From Pseudomonadota bacterium (GTDB lineage Bacteria; Pseudomonadota; Alphaproteobacteria; Acetobacterales; Acetobacteraceae): DNA of 7,416 bases. The stretch is taken from NCBI GenBank assembly GCA_021784255.1, contig JAJXSZ010000154.1:1-7416 (forward strand), written 5' to 3'. Positions 1 through 6,758 of the stretch are shown here, piece after piece. The position numbers and the translations under genes were made by a program. The notes beneath the pieces are model-generated. The model had not been told where the DNA came from, searched no databases, and saw only the letters and a program-made list of their open reading frames with translations. The first letter of the stretch is position 1; each line of letters begins with the position of its first letter.

Positions 1-782
1 CCGGGGTCGGCTTCCTTGCCATGGAGGCGCGGCACTGCGCGGGGGCGGAGATGCAGGAGATGATGGCATATGCCGCTTCCGTCGGCAGCGCCGCGGCCAG
101 GCACGAGGGAGCGCGCGGTTTCGTCGGTAACGCCAACGACGGCACCGCGCATTGGTTCGGCACCACGCGCGGGCTCGGCACAATGCCGCATTCGCTGATC
201 GGCTACGCGGGCTCGACGGTGCGCGCGGCGGAGATGTTCCATGCGACCTTCCCCGACGATGTGTTGACCGTGCTGGTCGATTATTTTGGTAAGGAAATAA
301 GCGACTCGCTTGCAGTGGCAAGGCGCTTCCCCGATCTGGCGGCGGCGGGAAAGTTGCAGGTTCGGCTCGACACGCATGGCGGGCGTTTTCTCGAGGGGCT
401 CGACCCGGCGGAAAGCTATGCGGTGCTGGAACGGCACGTGCCGGGCGCGATACGCCGCTATCGTTCCGAAACGGAGCTTCGCTATCTGGTGGGCACCGGC
501 GTATCGGCCGCGGCGATCTGGCGCACGCGCGAGGCACTGGATGCGGCCGGGTTTCCCGCGGTGCGCATCGTCGCTTCGTCCGGCTTCGGGGTGGAGAAGT
601 GCCGCGTGATGGCCGACGCCAAGGCGCCAATCGACCTGATAGGGACAGGGAGTTTCATCCCGGAGCGCTGGACGGAGACCTACGCGACGGCGGATATCGT
701 TGCCTATGACGATCAGCCGACGGTCAAGGTCGGGCGCGAATTCCTGCTCAAGCACAAGGGCGGCCACGAGGTGCGCGCATGA
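1..782 (+). CDS. nicotinate phosphoribosyltransferase, 5'-truncated by window edge
   Basis: Predicted to join nicotinate (or a close relative) to PRPP, giving nicotinate mononucleotide, the entry step of Preiss-Handler NAD+ salvage in the cytoplasm. The frame is open to the left edge (codons from base 3), so the internal ATG at 21 is probably not the start. Counting from that ATG, the family-like landmarks are GTMPHSL (53-59), VDYFG (86-90), RLDTHGGRF (115-123), SSGFG (186-190) and GTGSF (208-212), the last two resembling phosphate-binding loops of the type II phosphoribosyltransferase barrel. The 253 visible residues would be roughly the C-terminal two thirds of a protein of about 380-400 residues (family knowledge). 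The TGA stop overlaps the nadE ATG in an ATGA, indicating coupled translation with the last enzyme of the same pathway, which supports the call. A related phosphoribosyltransferase with another base substrate (quinolinate or nicotinamide) is less likely. Confidence 0.85.
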   Translation, partial: GVGFLAMEARHCAGAEMQEMMAYAASVGSAAARHEGARGFVGNANDGTAHWFGTTRGLGTMPHSLIGYAGSTVRAAEMFHATFPDDVLTVLVDYFGKEISDSLAVARRFPDLAAAGKLQVRLDTHGGRFLEGLDPAESYAVLERHVPGAIRRYRSETELRYLVGTGVSAAAIWRTREALDAAGFPAVRIVASSGFGVEKCRVMADAKAPIDLIGTGSFIPERWTETYATADIVAYDDQPTVKVGREFLLKHKGGHEVRA

Positions 783-2440
783 GTGCCACGCTTTCGATCG
801 CGTTGGCGCAGATCGATCCCGAGGTCGGAGCCGTCGATCGCAACGTCGAGGCGATCCGGCGCGCGCGGATACAGGCCGCGGCGCAGGGTGCTGACCTGGT
901 GGTGACGACAGAGTTCTCGGTGGGCGGCTATCCGGTCGAGGACCTGGTCCGCAAGCCGGCCTTCGCCGAGGCATGCGAGGCGGCAATCGGGCGGCTGGCG
1001 GGCGAGACCGCGGACGGCGGGCCGGCGATGCTGCTCGGCGGGCCATGGCGCTGCGAGGGCAAGCTGCACAACGCCGCCTGGCTGCTCGATGGCGGCAGCG
1101 TCGTCGCGCGCGTGGCGAAGCACGAGCTCCCCAATTACGGTGTGTTCGACGAGAAACGCGTGTTCGATCCGGGGCCGGTGCCGACGCCGGTCACCTTCCG
1201 CGGTTTCCGGCTCGGTGTCCTGGTCTGCGAGGATTGGTGGTTCCCGAAGGTGCCGGCGGCACTCACGGCGCAAGGTGCGGAGATGTTGCTTTCCATCAAC
1301 GGTTCACCGTTCGAGGCGGGCAAGCAGGGAAGACGTGTGGCACTGGCGCGCGAGCGGGTGCGCGAGACCGGCCTGCCGTTCGTTTTCGCAGCACAGGTGG
1401 GCGGGCAGGACGAGCTGGTGTTCGAGGGGGCGAGCTTCGTCCTCGACGCGGCGGGCGAGCTGGCAAGCCAATTGCCGTTTTTCGAGACCTGCGTTCGCAC
1501 GACCCTCTGGCGCCGTGGCAGCGGACTCGTCTGCCAGCCGGGCGAGATCGCGCCCGAGCCCGACCGGCTCGAGGCGATATGGCGGGCGATGGTGGTCGGT
1601 CTCGCCGACTACGTGAACAAGAACCGGTTTCCCGGGGTGATCCTGGGGCTTTCGGGCGGCATCGACAGCGCGATCTCGGCCGCGGTGGCGGTCGACGCGC
1701 TCGGCGCGGAGCGGGTGCGGGCGGTGATGATGCCCAGCCCCTATACCAGCCAGGAGAGCCTCGACGATGCCGCGGCCTGCGCCCGGCTGCTCGGCATTCG
1801 CTGCGATATCGTGCCGATCAGCGGCGCTGTCGACGCCTTCGGCGCGGCCCTCGCCCCGCTGTTTGCCGGCCGGCAGGCGGACATCACCGAGGAGAACCTG
1901 CAATCGCGCTCCCGCGGACTGATCCTGATGGCGATGAGCAACAAATTCGGCTCCATGCTGCTGACGACCGGAAACAAGAGCGAGATGTCGGTGGGCTACG
2001 CCACGCTCTATGGCGACATGTGCGGCGGCTATTCCGTGCTCAAGGACATCTACAAGACCACGGTCTTCGAGCTGGCGCGCTGGCGTAACGCGCACCGGCC
2101 GAACGGCGTGCAGGGACCCGCGGGTATGGTCATGCCCGAGGGCGTGATCACCAAACCGCCCTCGGCCGAGTTGAAGCCCGGGCAGACCGACCAGGATACG
2201 CTGCCGCCCTACGAAATGCTGGACGCGATCCTGGAGGGACTGGTGGAGGGCGAGGCGAGCGTGGACGCGATGGTTGCCAGTGGATTCGATCGCGCGACCG
2301 TGCTGCGTGTGTGGCGCATGCTCGATCGTGCGGAGTACAAGCGCCGGCAGGCGCCTCCCGGCGTGAAGATCGGGGTGCGCGCCTTCGGACGCGACCGGCG
2401 CTACCCGATCACCAACGGCTTCACGGCGCTCGTGTCGTGA
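779..2440 (+). CDS. nadE: glutamine-dependent NAD+ synthetase
   Basis: Catalyses ATP-dependent amidation of nicotinate adenine dinucleotide to NAD+, using ammonia released from glutamine (EC 6.3.5.1). It is a 553-residue two-domain protein of normal length for this class. The N-terminal nitrilase-fold glutaminase (about 1-260) has a complete triad: E45 in TTEFSVGGYP, K114 in KHELPNYG and C150 in VLVCEDWW. The C-terminal synthetase domain has the PP-loop SGGIDS (292-297), TTGNKSE (396-402) and the YGDMCGGYSVLKD stretch (411-423) that contacts NaAD/ATP. The ATG at 779 is supported by a GAGG at 768-771 at good spacing and by the 4-base overlap with the upstream phosphoribosyltransferase. Its own stop overlaps the next gene's GTG by 4 bases. 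All key residues are present, so it should be active. Confidence 0.97.
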   Translation: MSATLSIALAQIDPEVGAVDRNVEAIRRARIQAAAQGADLVVTTEFSVGGYPVEDLVRKPAFAEACEAAIGRLAGETADGGPAMLLGGPWRCEGKLHNAAWLLDGGSVVARVAKHELPNYGVFDEKRVFDPGPVPTPVTFRGFRLGVLVCEDWWFPKVPAALTAQGAEMLLSINGSPFEAGKQGRRVALARERVRETGLPFVFAAQVGGQDELVFEGASFVLDAAGELASQLPFFETCVRTTLWRRGSGLVCQPGEIAPEPDRLEAIWRAMVVGLADYVNKNRFPGVILGLSGGIDSAISAAVAVDALGAERVRAVMMPSPYTSQESLDDAAACARLLGIRCDIVPISGAVDAFGAALAPLFAGRQADITEENLQSRSRGLILMAMSNKFGSMLLTTGNKSEMSVGYATLYGDMCGGYSVLKDIYKTTVFELARWRNAHRPNGVQGPAGMVMPEGVITKPPSAELKPGQTDQDTLPPYEMLDAILEGLVEGEASVDAMVASGFDRATVLRVWRMLDRAEYKRRQAPPGVKIGVRAFGRDRRYPITNGFTALVS

Positions 2441-2820
2441 CCGCGGTGGTGGAATTCCGCGTGCGCATCCGCGATCTCACGGGCGGAGCGGAAGACGGCA
2501 TCGTCGAGGAAGTCAAAGGCTTCGCCTCGCTCGAGGAGGCGAACGAGTTTGCCCGGCGCTACGTGCGCGACAGCGTCGAGCGGTGCCGTGCGCCGGGGCT
2601 TTCGTCACGCGACGTGGTGGAGGCGTGGTTTTCCTTCGGCGAGGATGCCGAGGTGATCGAGGCGCCAGCCGATGTGCCGATCGGGGCCGCCGAGGCGATC
2701 GATGCCGATAGCGGCGGTTGGAGCAGCGAGGGGGCGGTCGCGTTCTTTGCCGAGGAGCCGGCGATCGACGACGAGCGCGACTGGCGCGCCATCGATCCGC
2801 GCCGCCGCCAGCGCGAATAG
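2437..2820 (+). CDS. uncharacterised acidic protein, 127 aa
   Basis: I do not recognise a family. I place the start at the GTG at 2437 because it overlaps the nadE TGA as GTGA, the same 4-base arrangement as the upstream junction. The longer reading from an ATG at 2311 would run 130 bases inside nadE and gives an Arg/Pro-rich, shadow-like N-terminus. Residues 1-75 alternate strand- and helix-like segments (FRVRIRDLT, then EEANEFARRYVRDSVERC, then VVEAWFSFGEDAEVIEA), suggesting one small alpha/beta domain. Residues 76-120 are acidic, Ala/Gly-rich and probably flexible, ending in a short basic tail PRRRQRE. There is no signal peptide, membrane segment or metal motif. The single cysteine is residue 50. 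No Shine-Dalgarno is evident, so translation probably depends on reinitiation after nadE. Its position between nadE and gltX suggests cytoplasmic housekeeping, but no function can be assigned. Confidence 0.75.
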   Translation: MTAVVEFRVRIRDLTGGAEDGIVEEVKGFASLEEANEFARRYVRDSVERCRAPGLSSRDVVEAWFSFGEDAEVIEAPADVPIGAAEAIDADSGGWSSEGAVAFFAEEPAIDDERDWRAIDPRRRQRE

Positions 2821-2831
2821 GGCCGCCGCAC

Positions 2832-4169
2832 GTGACCACGATCCGGGCGCGGTTCGCGCCGTCGCCGACCGGCTGGCTGCATGTCGGCAACGCCTATATC
2901 GCGGTGGCGAATGCGCTGTTCGCGCGCCACGCCGGTGGCGAGTTGCTGCTCCGGCTTGACGATACCGATACGGAACGATCGCGCGAGGAATACGCCAGGG
3001 GGATCGAGCAGGACCTTGCCTGGCTCGGCGTTGCATGGACGCGGGTGTTTCGCCAGTCCGACCGGCTCGCCGCCTACGCCGAGGCGGCCGACCGGCTGCG
3101 CGCGGCAGGGCGCCTCTACCCGTGCTTCGAGAGCGAGGAGGAACTGGCGACGAAGCGCGAGGCGCAGCGCCGGCGCCACCTGACGCCGATCTATGATCGC
3201 GCGGCGCTGGCCATGACCCCGGAGCAGCGTGCGCGGGCGGAGGCGTCGGGCCGCAAGCCATACTGGCGGTTCAAGCTGTCGTCGGGCGAGCAGATCTGGG
3301 ACGATCTGGTTCTCGGCAAGCGGCGGGTGAAGCTCGCTGCCGTTTCGGATCCGGTTCTGGTGCGCGCGGATGGCTCGCCGCTCTATACGTTCACCTCGGT
3401 GGTGGACGACATTGCCGAGGGCATCACCCATATCATCCGCGGCGAGGACCACATCACCAACTCCGGCGTGCAGCGCGACCTCATGACCGCGCTGGGCGCC
3501 GATGCCGACGCGGTGCGGCTCGCGCACCGGCCGCTGCTCCTCGATGCCGAGGGAGGCAAGCTGTCGAAGCGGCTGGACAGCCTGTCGCTGCGGCGACTGC
3601 GGGCGGATGGGATCGAGCCAGCGGCGCTGTTCGCTTATCTGGCGCGACTGGGCACGCCCGAAGCCTTCGAGCCGGCGAGCTTCGACGCGCTGGCGGCCTC
3701 GTTCGACTTTGCGCACATGTCGGCAGCCGCGCCGCGCTTCGACCCGGCGCAGTTGCTGGCGCTGAACCGCCGGGTGCTGCATGCGGCGTCCTACGAGGCG
3801 GTTGCCGCGCGTCTGCCGCAGGGCGCGGACCGGCGGTTCTGGGAGGCGGTGCGCGGCAATCTCGACCTGGTCGCGGAGGCGCGGCCCTGGTGGGAAGTCG
3901 TGACCGGCGAGCTCTCGGCGTCGTTGCCCGAGGAGGCGGCGTTCCTGCGCCAGGCACTCGCGCTGCTGCCGGAGGAGCCATGGGATGGCGACGTCTGGGG
4001 GCGCTGGACGAGCGCCCTGCGCGAGGCGAGCGGGCGCAGCGGGCGGGCGCTGTTCCATCCACTGCGACTGGCTCTCACCGGCGAGGAGAAAGGCCCGGAG
4101 CTGCGCACCCTGCTGTTGCTGATCGGGCGCGCGCGCGCGGCGAGGAGGCTCGCGGCGGCGGCCGGGTGA
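2832..4169 (+). CDS. gltX: glutamyl-tRNA synthetase (short alphaproteobacterial type)
   Basis: Attaches glutamate to tRNA(Glu), and possibly to tRNA(Gln) for later transamidation. With the GTG at 2832 the protein has 445 residues and begins directly with the class I motif RFAPSPTGWLHVGN. The signature HIGH box is HVGN (17-20). Other landmarks are RLDDTDTERS (41-50), RGEDHITN (203-210) and the KMSKS-equivalent KLSKR (243-247), followed by a helical anticodon-binding domain to the C-terminus. A longer reading from the ATG at 2718 would overlap the upstream gene by about 100 bases with sequence unlike the family, so it was rejected. At 445 residues it is shorter than the usual ~465-500 and fits the second GluRS type that many alphaproteobacteria carry alongside a longer paralogue (family knowledge). 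It is much longer than a glutamyl-Q-tRNA(Asp) synthetase, which lacks the anticodon domain. It sits 11 bases after the 127-aa gene, so is probably cotranscribed with nadE. Confidence 0.93.
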   Translation: MTTIRARFAPSPTGWLHVGNAYIAVANALFARHAGGELLLRLDDTDTERSREEYARGIEQDLAWLGVAWTRVFRQSDRLAAYAEAADRLRAAGRLYPCFESEEELATKREAQRRRHLTPIYDRAALAMTPEQRARAEASGRKPYWRFKLSSGEQIWDDLVLGKRRVKLAAVSDPVLVRADGSPLYTFTSVVDDIAEGITHIIRGEDHITNSGVQRDLMTALGADADAVRLAHRPLLLDAEGGKLSKRLDSLSLRRLRADGIEPAALFAYLARLGTPEAFEPASFDALAASFDFAHMSAAAPRFDPAQLLALNRRVLHAASYEAVAARLPQGADRRFWEAVRGNLDLVAEARPWWEVVTGELSASLPEEAAFLRQALALLPEEPWDGDVWGRWTSALREASGRSGRALFHPLRLALTGEEKGPELRTLLLLIGRARAARRLAAAAG

Positions 4170-4179
4170 TCCGGCACGG

Positions 4180-4207
4180 TTGATGCGCGCGCGCGAGGCT
4201 CTAGACT
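4180..4207 (+). promoter_or_regulatory. candidate sigma-70-like promoter giving a near-leaderless mRNA
   Basis: A TTGATG (4180-4185) and a TAGACT (4202-4207) are separated by 16 bases. Each matches four of six positions of the TTGACA/TATAAT consensus. They lie in the 45-base gap after gltX. The -10 box ends 7 bases before the ATG at 4215, so transcription would start at or within a few bases of the start codon. This fits the absence of a Shine-Dalgarno before that ATG. The assignment is by eye and has no experimental support. Confidence 0.5.
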
Positions 4208-4214
4208 GCGGCGC

Positions 4215-5372
4215 ATGAGCGAAAACATGTCGAGCCGGGATATTCTGGCGCGCCTCGTGGCCTTCGATACCACCAGCCGCAACAGCAATCTCGCGCTGAT
4301 CGAGTATGCCCGCGCCTACCTCGCGGAGCAGGGCGTCGAAGCCCGGGTGAGCCTCGATCCGAGTGGCCGGAAGGCCAATCTGCACGCGTTGGTCGGCCCC
4401 GCCGTCGCCGGCGGCATCGCCCTTTCCGGTCATGTCGATACCGTACCGGTGGACGGTCAGGCATGGACCGGCGACCCGTTCACGCTGCGTGAGGCCGAGG
4501 GCAGGCTGGTCGCGCGTGGCGCGGCGGACATGAAGGGGTTCGTCGCCTGCATGCTCGCCGCCGTGCCGCGGCTGAAGGCGATGCGGCTGGCAAGGCCGGT
4601 GCATCTCTTCGTGACGCACGACGAGGAGACGACGATGGAGGGCGCGCGGCGGCTGGTCGCCGAGCTCGACGCCGCGCCGCGCCCGGCCTGCTGCGTGGTG
4701 GGCGAGCCGACGCTGTTGCAGCCGGTGCTGGCGCACAAGGGCAAGCTGTCGCTGCGCGTCCTGGTGCGCGGCAAGCCGGGTCATTCGAGCGAGCCGGGCA
4801 AGGGCGTGAACGCGGTGCAGGCAGCCGGCGAGGCGGTGGCGTGGGTTGCGGACGAGGCGCGCAACCGGGTCAGGATCGGGCCGTTCGATACGCGGTTCGA
4901 TCCGCCCTATACCACGATCCATGTCGGCACGATCGCCGGCGGGACGATCCTCAACATCATTCCCGAGCACGCCGAGTTCACCATGGAGTGGCGCGGCATT
5001 CCGGCCGACGATGTCGAGGCGGAGTTCGCCCGGCTGCGCGCGCATGTCGCGGCGGCGATCGAGCCCGCGATGCGCGCGGTCGATCCCGCCTGCGGCTTCA
5101 GTTACGAGGTGATCGATACGATTCCGGGCCTCGCCCTGCCGGAGCGCGATCCGCTGGTGGCCATGGTCCAGCAGGCGAGCGGGTCCAACTCGGTCGGCGC
5201 GGTCAGCTATGGCACCGAGGGCGGGCTTTACGAGCAGGCGGATATTCCGACCATCGTCTGCGGGCCGGGGGCGATCGCGCAGGCGCATCAGCCGGACGAA
5301 TGGATTGCGGCGAGCCAGCTTCTGGCTTGCGATGCCTTCATCGACCGGCTGGCGGAACGCCTTTCCGGATGA
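4215..5372 (+). CDS. argE: M20-family deacylase, acetylornithine deacetylase (ArgE)-like
   Basis: Predicted cytoplasmic di-zinc amidohydrolase removing an N-acyl group from an amino-acid substrate; the closest named family is acetylornithine deacetylase. At 385 residues it is full length. Visible M20 metal and catalytic residues are H73 and D75 in SGHVDTVP, D105 in RGAADMKG, the general base E137 with E138 in THDEETTMEG, E164 in VVGEPT, and H358 in AQAHQPDEW. The middle segment from about 180 to 290 (KPGHSSEPGKGVNA onward) is the inserted dimerisation domain. The ATG at 4215 sits just after a candidate promoter; ATG 4227 is an alternative giving four fewer residues. Its TGA overlaps the next gene's ATG by 4 bases, so the two hydrolases are coupled. 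ArgE-like enzymes act on several acyl-amino acids, so the exact substrate, and therefore the gene symbol, is provisional. Confidence 0.8.
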   Translation: MSENMSSRDILARLVAFDTTSRNSNLALIEYARAYLAEQGVEARVSLDPSGRKANLHALVGPAVAGGIALSGHVDTVPVDGQAWTGDPFTLREAEGRLVARGAADMKGFVACMLAAVPRLKAMRLARPVHLFVTHDEETTMEGARRLVAELDAAPRPACCVVGEPTLLQPVLAHKGKLSLRVLVRGKPGHSSEPGKGVNAVQAAGEAVAWVADEARNRVRIGPFDTRFDPPYTTIHVGTIAGGTILNIIPEHAEFTMEWRGIPADDVEAEFARLRAHVAAAIEPAMRAVDPACGFSYEVIDTIPGLALPERDPLVAMVQQASGSNSVGAVSYGTEGGLYEQADIPTIVCGPGAIAQAHQPDEWIAASQLLACDAFIDRLAERLSG

Positions 5373-6301
5373 TGTATGGCCTGCCGCATTTCGAGGTGGC
5401 GCTCACGCCGCCCGATCTGCGGCCCTGGCTTGCCGGCGATGGCGATATCCCGGGCTTCGTCACGCGCGGGGCGGCCGCTGCGGGACCGCATGTTCTGCTG
5501 CTTTCATTGATGCATGGGAATGAATTCGCGGGCGCTATCGTGCTCGACGCGATGCTGCGGGAAGGCTTCCTGCCAACGCGCGGGCGGCTCACCATGGGGT
5601 TCGCCAACCTCGATGCGTTCGCGGCCTTCGATGCGGCGCAGCCCACGCATAGCCGTTTCCTCGAGGAGGACCTCAACCGCGTCTGGGACCCGGCGGTGCT
5701 GGCACAGGACGGCGGCAGCGCCGAGAGGCGCAGGGCACGGCAGATGCTGCCCGCGATCCTCGCGGCGGACGTGGTGCTCGACCTGCACTCGATGCTCTGG
5801 CCCTCGGAGCCGCTGCTGCTGGCGGGCGTCTCGGCACGCGGGCGGGCGCTGGCGCGGCGGATCGGGGGACCGGGTCTGATCGTTGCCGATACAGGACATA
5901 TCGGCGGCAAGCGGCTCATCGATCATCCACGGTTCAACGGACCGGGCGAGGCGACGGCGCTACTGGTCGAGGCCGGGCAGCACTGGCGCGCCGGCACTGT
6001 TGCGATGATGCAGCGATGTGTCGCGGGGCTGCTGGCGGCCCTGAAGATGGGCCCGCCGGGCATCGAGGAGCCACCGGCACGCTGCGCGGAGGTGACCCAT
6101 AACGTGGTCGCGGAAACAGCGGCGTTCTCGTTCGTCCGGCCGTGGCGCGGTGGCGAGGTGGTGGCGAAGGCGCGCACGGTGCTCGCACTCGACGGCGAGC
6201 GCGAGGTCCGAACACCCTACGACGATTGCCTGCTGGTGATGCCGAGCCTGCGGCCGGTGCCCGGGCAAACCGCCGTCCGGCTGGCGCGATTCGTCGTCTG
6301 A
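5369..6301 (+). CDS. succinylglutamate desuccinylase/aspartoacylase-family zinc hydrolase
   Basis: A 310-residue member of the M14-like AstE/ASPA superfamily, which cleaves N-acyl amino acids with one zinc. The zinc ligands are visible as H49 and E52 in LMHGNEFAG and H140 in LDLHSMLW. The substrate carboxylate-binding pair is N103-R104 in EEDLNRVWD, and the likely catalytic glutamate is E201 in VEAGQHW. A C-terminal beta-rich segment (about 235-310, HNVVAETAAFSFVRPWRGG and on) matches the small domain typical of the family. I start at ATG 5369 because it overlaps the argE-like stop as ATGA; the next codon is also ATG, so the start could be three bases later. The substrate cannot be read from the sequence: the family includes succinylglutamate, N-acetylaspartate, N-acetyl-diaminobutyrate and other acyl amino acids. 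Coupling to an M20 deacylase suggests sequential or alternative steps of one pathway. No terminator-like hairpin with a T-run follows it. Confidence 0.85.
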   Translation: MMYGLPHFEVALTPPDLRPWLAGDGDIPGFVTRGAAAAGPHVLLLSLMHGNEFAGAIVLDAMLREGFLPTRGRLTMGFANLDAFAAFDAAQPTHSRFLEEDLNRVWDPAVLAQDGGSAERRRARQMLPAILAADVVLDLHSMLWPSEPLLLAGVSARGRALARRIGGPGLIVADTGHIGGKRLIDHPRFNGPGEATALLVEAGQHWRAGTVAMMQRCVAGLLAALKMGPPGIEEPPARCAEVTHNVVAETAAFSFVRPWRGGEVVAKARTVLALDGEREVRTPYDDCLLVMPSLRPVPGQTAVRLARFVV

Positions 6302-6320
6302 AGGCAGCGGCGGATCGGCG

Positions 6321-6686
6321 CTACGACGGCGGCTCGTCGCTGACCGGCGCGGTGACGACGATGAAGACGAGATCGCCGAGGCCGGTGTTGGCGATGCGAT
6401 GCGCGACGCCGGCGGGAAGCTGGATCACGTCGTGGCGGCGCACGAGGCGCGTGACGTCGCCGACCTCCATCAGGCCTTCGCCCTTCAGCACGTGATAGAC
6501 TTGCTCCTGGATGCGATGGGCGTGGCGATCGACGCCTGCTCCGGGCGCGTAGGTCGAGATGCGGTAGTCGAGTTGACGCGAGCCGGTGGTCTCGGGGTGC
6601 ACGAGAAGCTTGGATAGCGCTCCCGGATCGTGCGCCGTCATGCGCTGCCAGGGAACCTCGGCGATGTTGCGGATCAGATCCGGCAT
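6321..6686 (-). CDS. single-domain cupin protein
   Basis: A 121-residue cytoplasmic protein with one beta-barrel cupin domain. Motif 1 is present with its metal ligands: H55, H57 and E61 in DRHAHRIQEQVYHVLKGEG. Motif 2 is PAGVAHRIAN with the fourth ligand H96 and N100. The four-residue metal site is complete, so it could bind Fe, Mn, Zn or Ni. Small cupins of this kind include isomerases, dioxygenases and pure sensors, and nothing here discriminates among them. The ATG at 6684-6686 is fixed by a strong Shine-Dalgarno six bases upstream; the longer frame extending to 7313 runs antisense through the neighbouring regulator and is an artefact. It converges on the M14 gene with 19 bases between stops and diverges from an IclR-family regulator, which may control it. 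Confidence 0.88.
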   Translation of the reverse strand: MPDLIRNIAEVPWQRMTAHDPGALSKLLVHPETTGSRQLDYRISTYAPGAGVDRHAHRIQEQVYHVLKGEGLMEVGDVTRLVRRHDVIQLPAGVAHRIANTGLGDLVFIVVTAPVSDEPPS

Positions 6687-6692
6687 GGCTTT

Positions 6693-6699
6693 CCTCCTT
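6693..6699 (-). promoter_or_regulatory. Shine-Dalgarno of the cupin gene
   Basis: On the - strand this reads AAGGAGG, a perfect complement to the 16S rRNA 3' end. Six bases separate it from the ATG at 6686. It is by far the strongest ribosome binding site in the window and decides the cupin start. Confidence 0.85.
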
Positions 6700-6705
6700 G
6701 CCCGG

Positions 6706-6715
6706 GAAAGATTTC
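6706..6715. promoter_or_regulatory. candidate operator half-site pair GAAA-N2-TTTC
   Basis: GAAAGATTTC is an inverted repeat with 4-base arms and a 2-base centre, in the gap between the cupin and the divergent IclR-family gene. Regulators of the IclR family often bind short A/T-containing palindromes near their own promoter. The arms are short and could arise by chance, although A/T-rich symmetry stands out in such GC-rich DNA. Confidence 0.25.
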
Positions 6716-6727
6716 TGGCATAGGAGC

Positions 6728-6745
6728 ACCGTAACGCACCACGGT
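6728..6745. promoter_or_regulatory. candidate operator inverted repeat ACCGT-N8-ACGGT
   Basis: Perfect 5-base arms (6728-6732 and 6741-6745) flank an 8-base spacer, giving an 18-base dyad. It ends 13 bases before the IclR-family ATG and lies in the shared divergent regulatory region. The geometry would suit autoregulation by a dimeric helix-turn-helix protein. Symmetry alone is the evidence. Confidence 0.35.
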
Positions 6746-6758
6746 CCAGCATTTCATC

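Noticed and set aside
2311..2436. Longer N-terminus for the 127-aa protein from ATG 2311
   Set aside because: It would lie wholly inside nadE, where the nadE frame is conserved family sequence, and the added residues look like a shadow frame. GTG 2437 gives the same overlap pattern as neighbouring genes.
2718..2831. Longer N-terminus for gltX from ATG 2718
   Set aside because: The extra 38 residues overlap the upstream gene and precede the RFAPSPTG motif, which normally lies within the first ten or so residues of GluRS.
4127..4195. Two alternating GC tracts (4127-4139 and 4185-4195) around the gltX stop, possibly Z-DNA prone
   Set aside because: Short alternating GC runs are common by chance at this base composition, and one lies in coding sequence.
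2559..5288. A 909-codon frame on the - strand, antisense to four genes
   Set aside because: It is extremely Arg/Pro/His-rich, matches no family I know, and mirrors well-supported + strand genes. Long stop-free antisense frames are expected when third positions are mostly G/C.
4841..5368. Upstream extension of the M14 hydrolase frame
   Set aside because: It is antiparallel in character to no known domain, lies inside the argE-like gene and is Arg/Gly-rich. The ATGA overlap at 5369 is the natural start.
6292..6328. Inverted repeat CGTCGT...ACGACG spanning the convergent stops, as a possible bidirectional terminator
   Set aside because: Arms are only 6 bases with a 25-base loop and there is no T-run on either strand, so it does not look like an intrinsic terminator.
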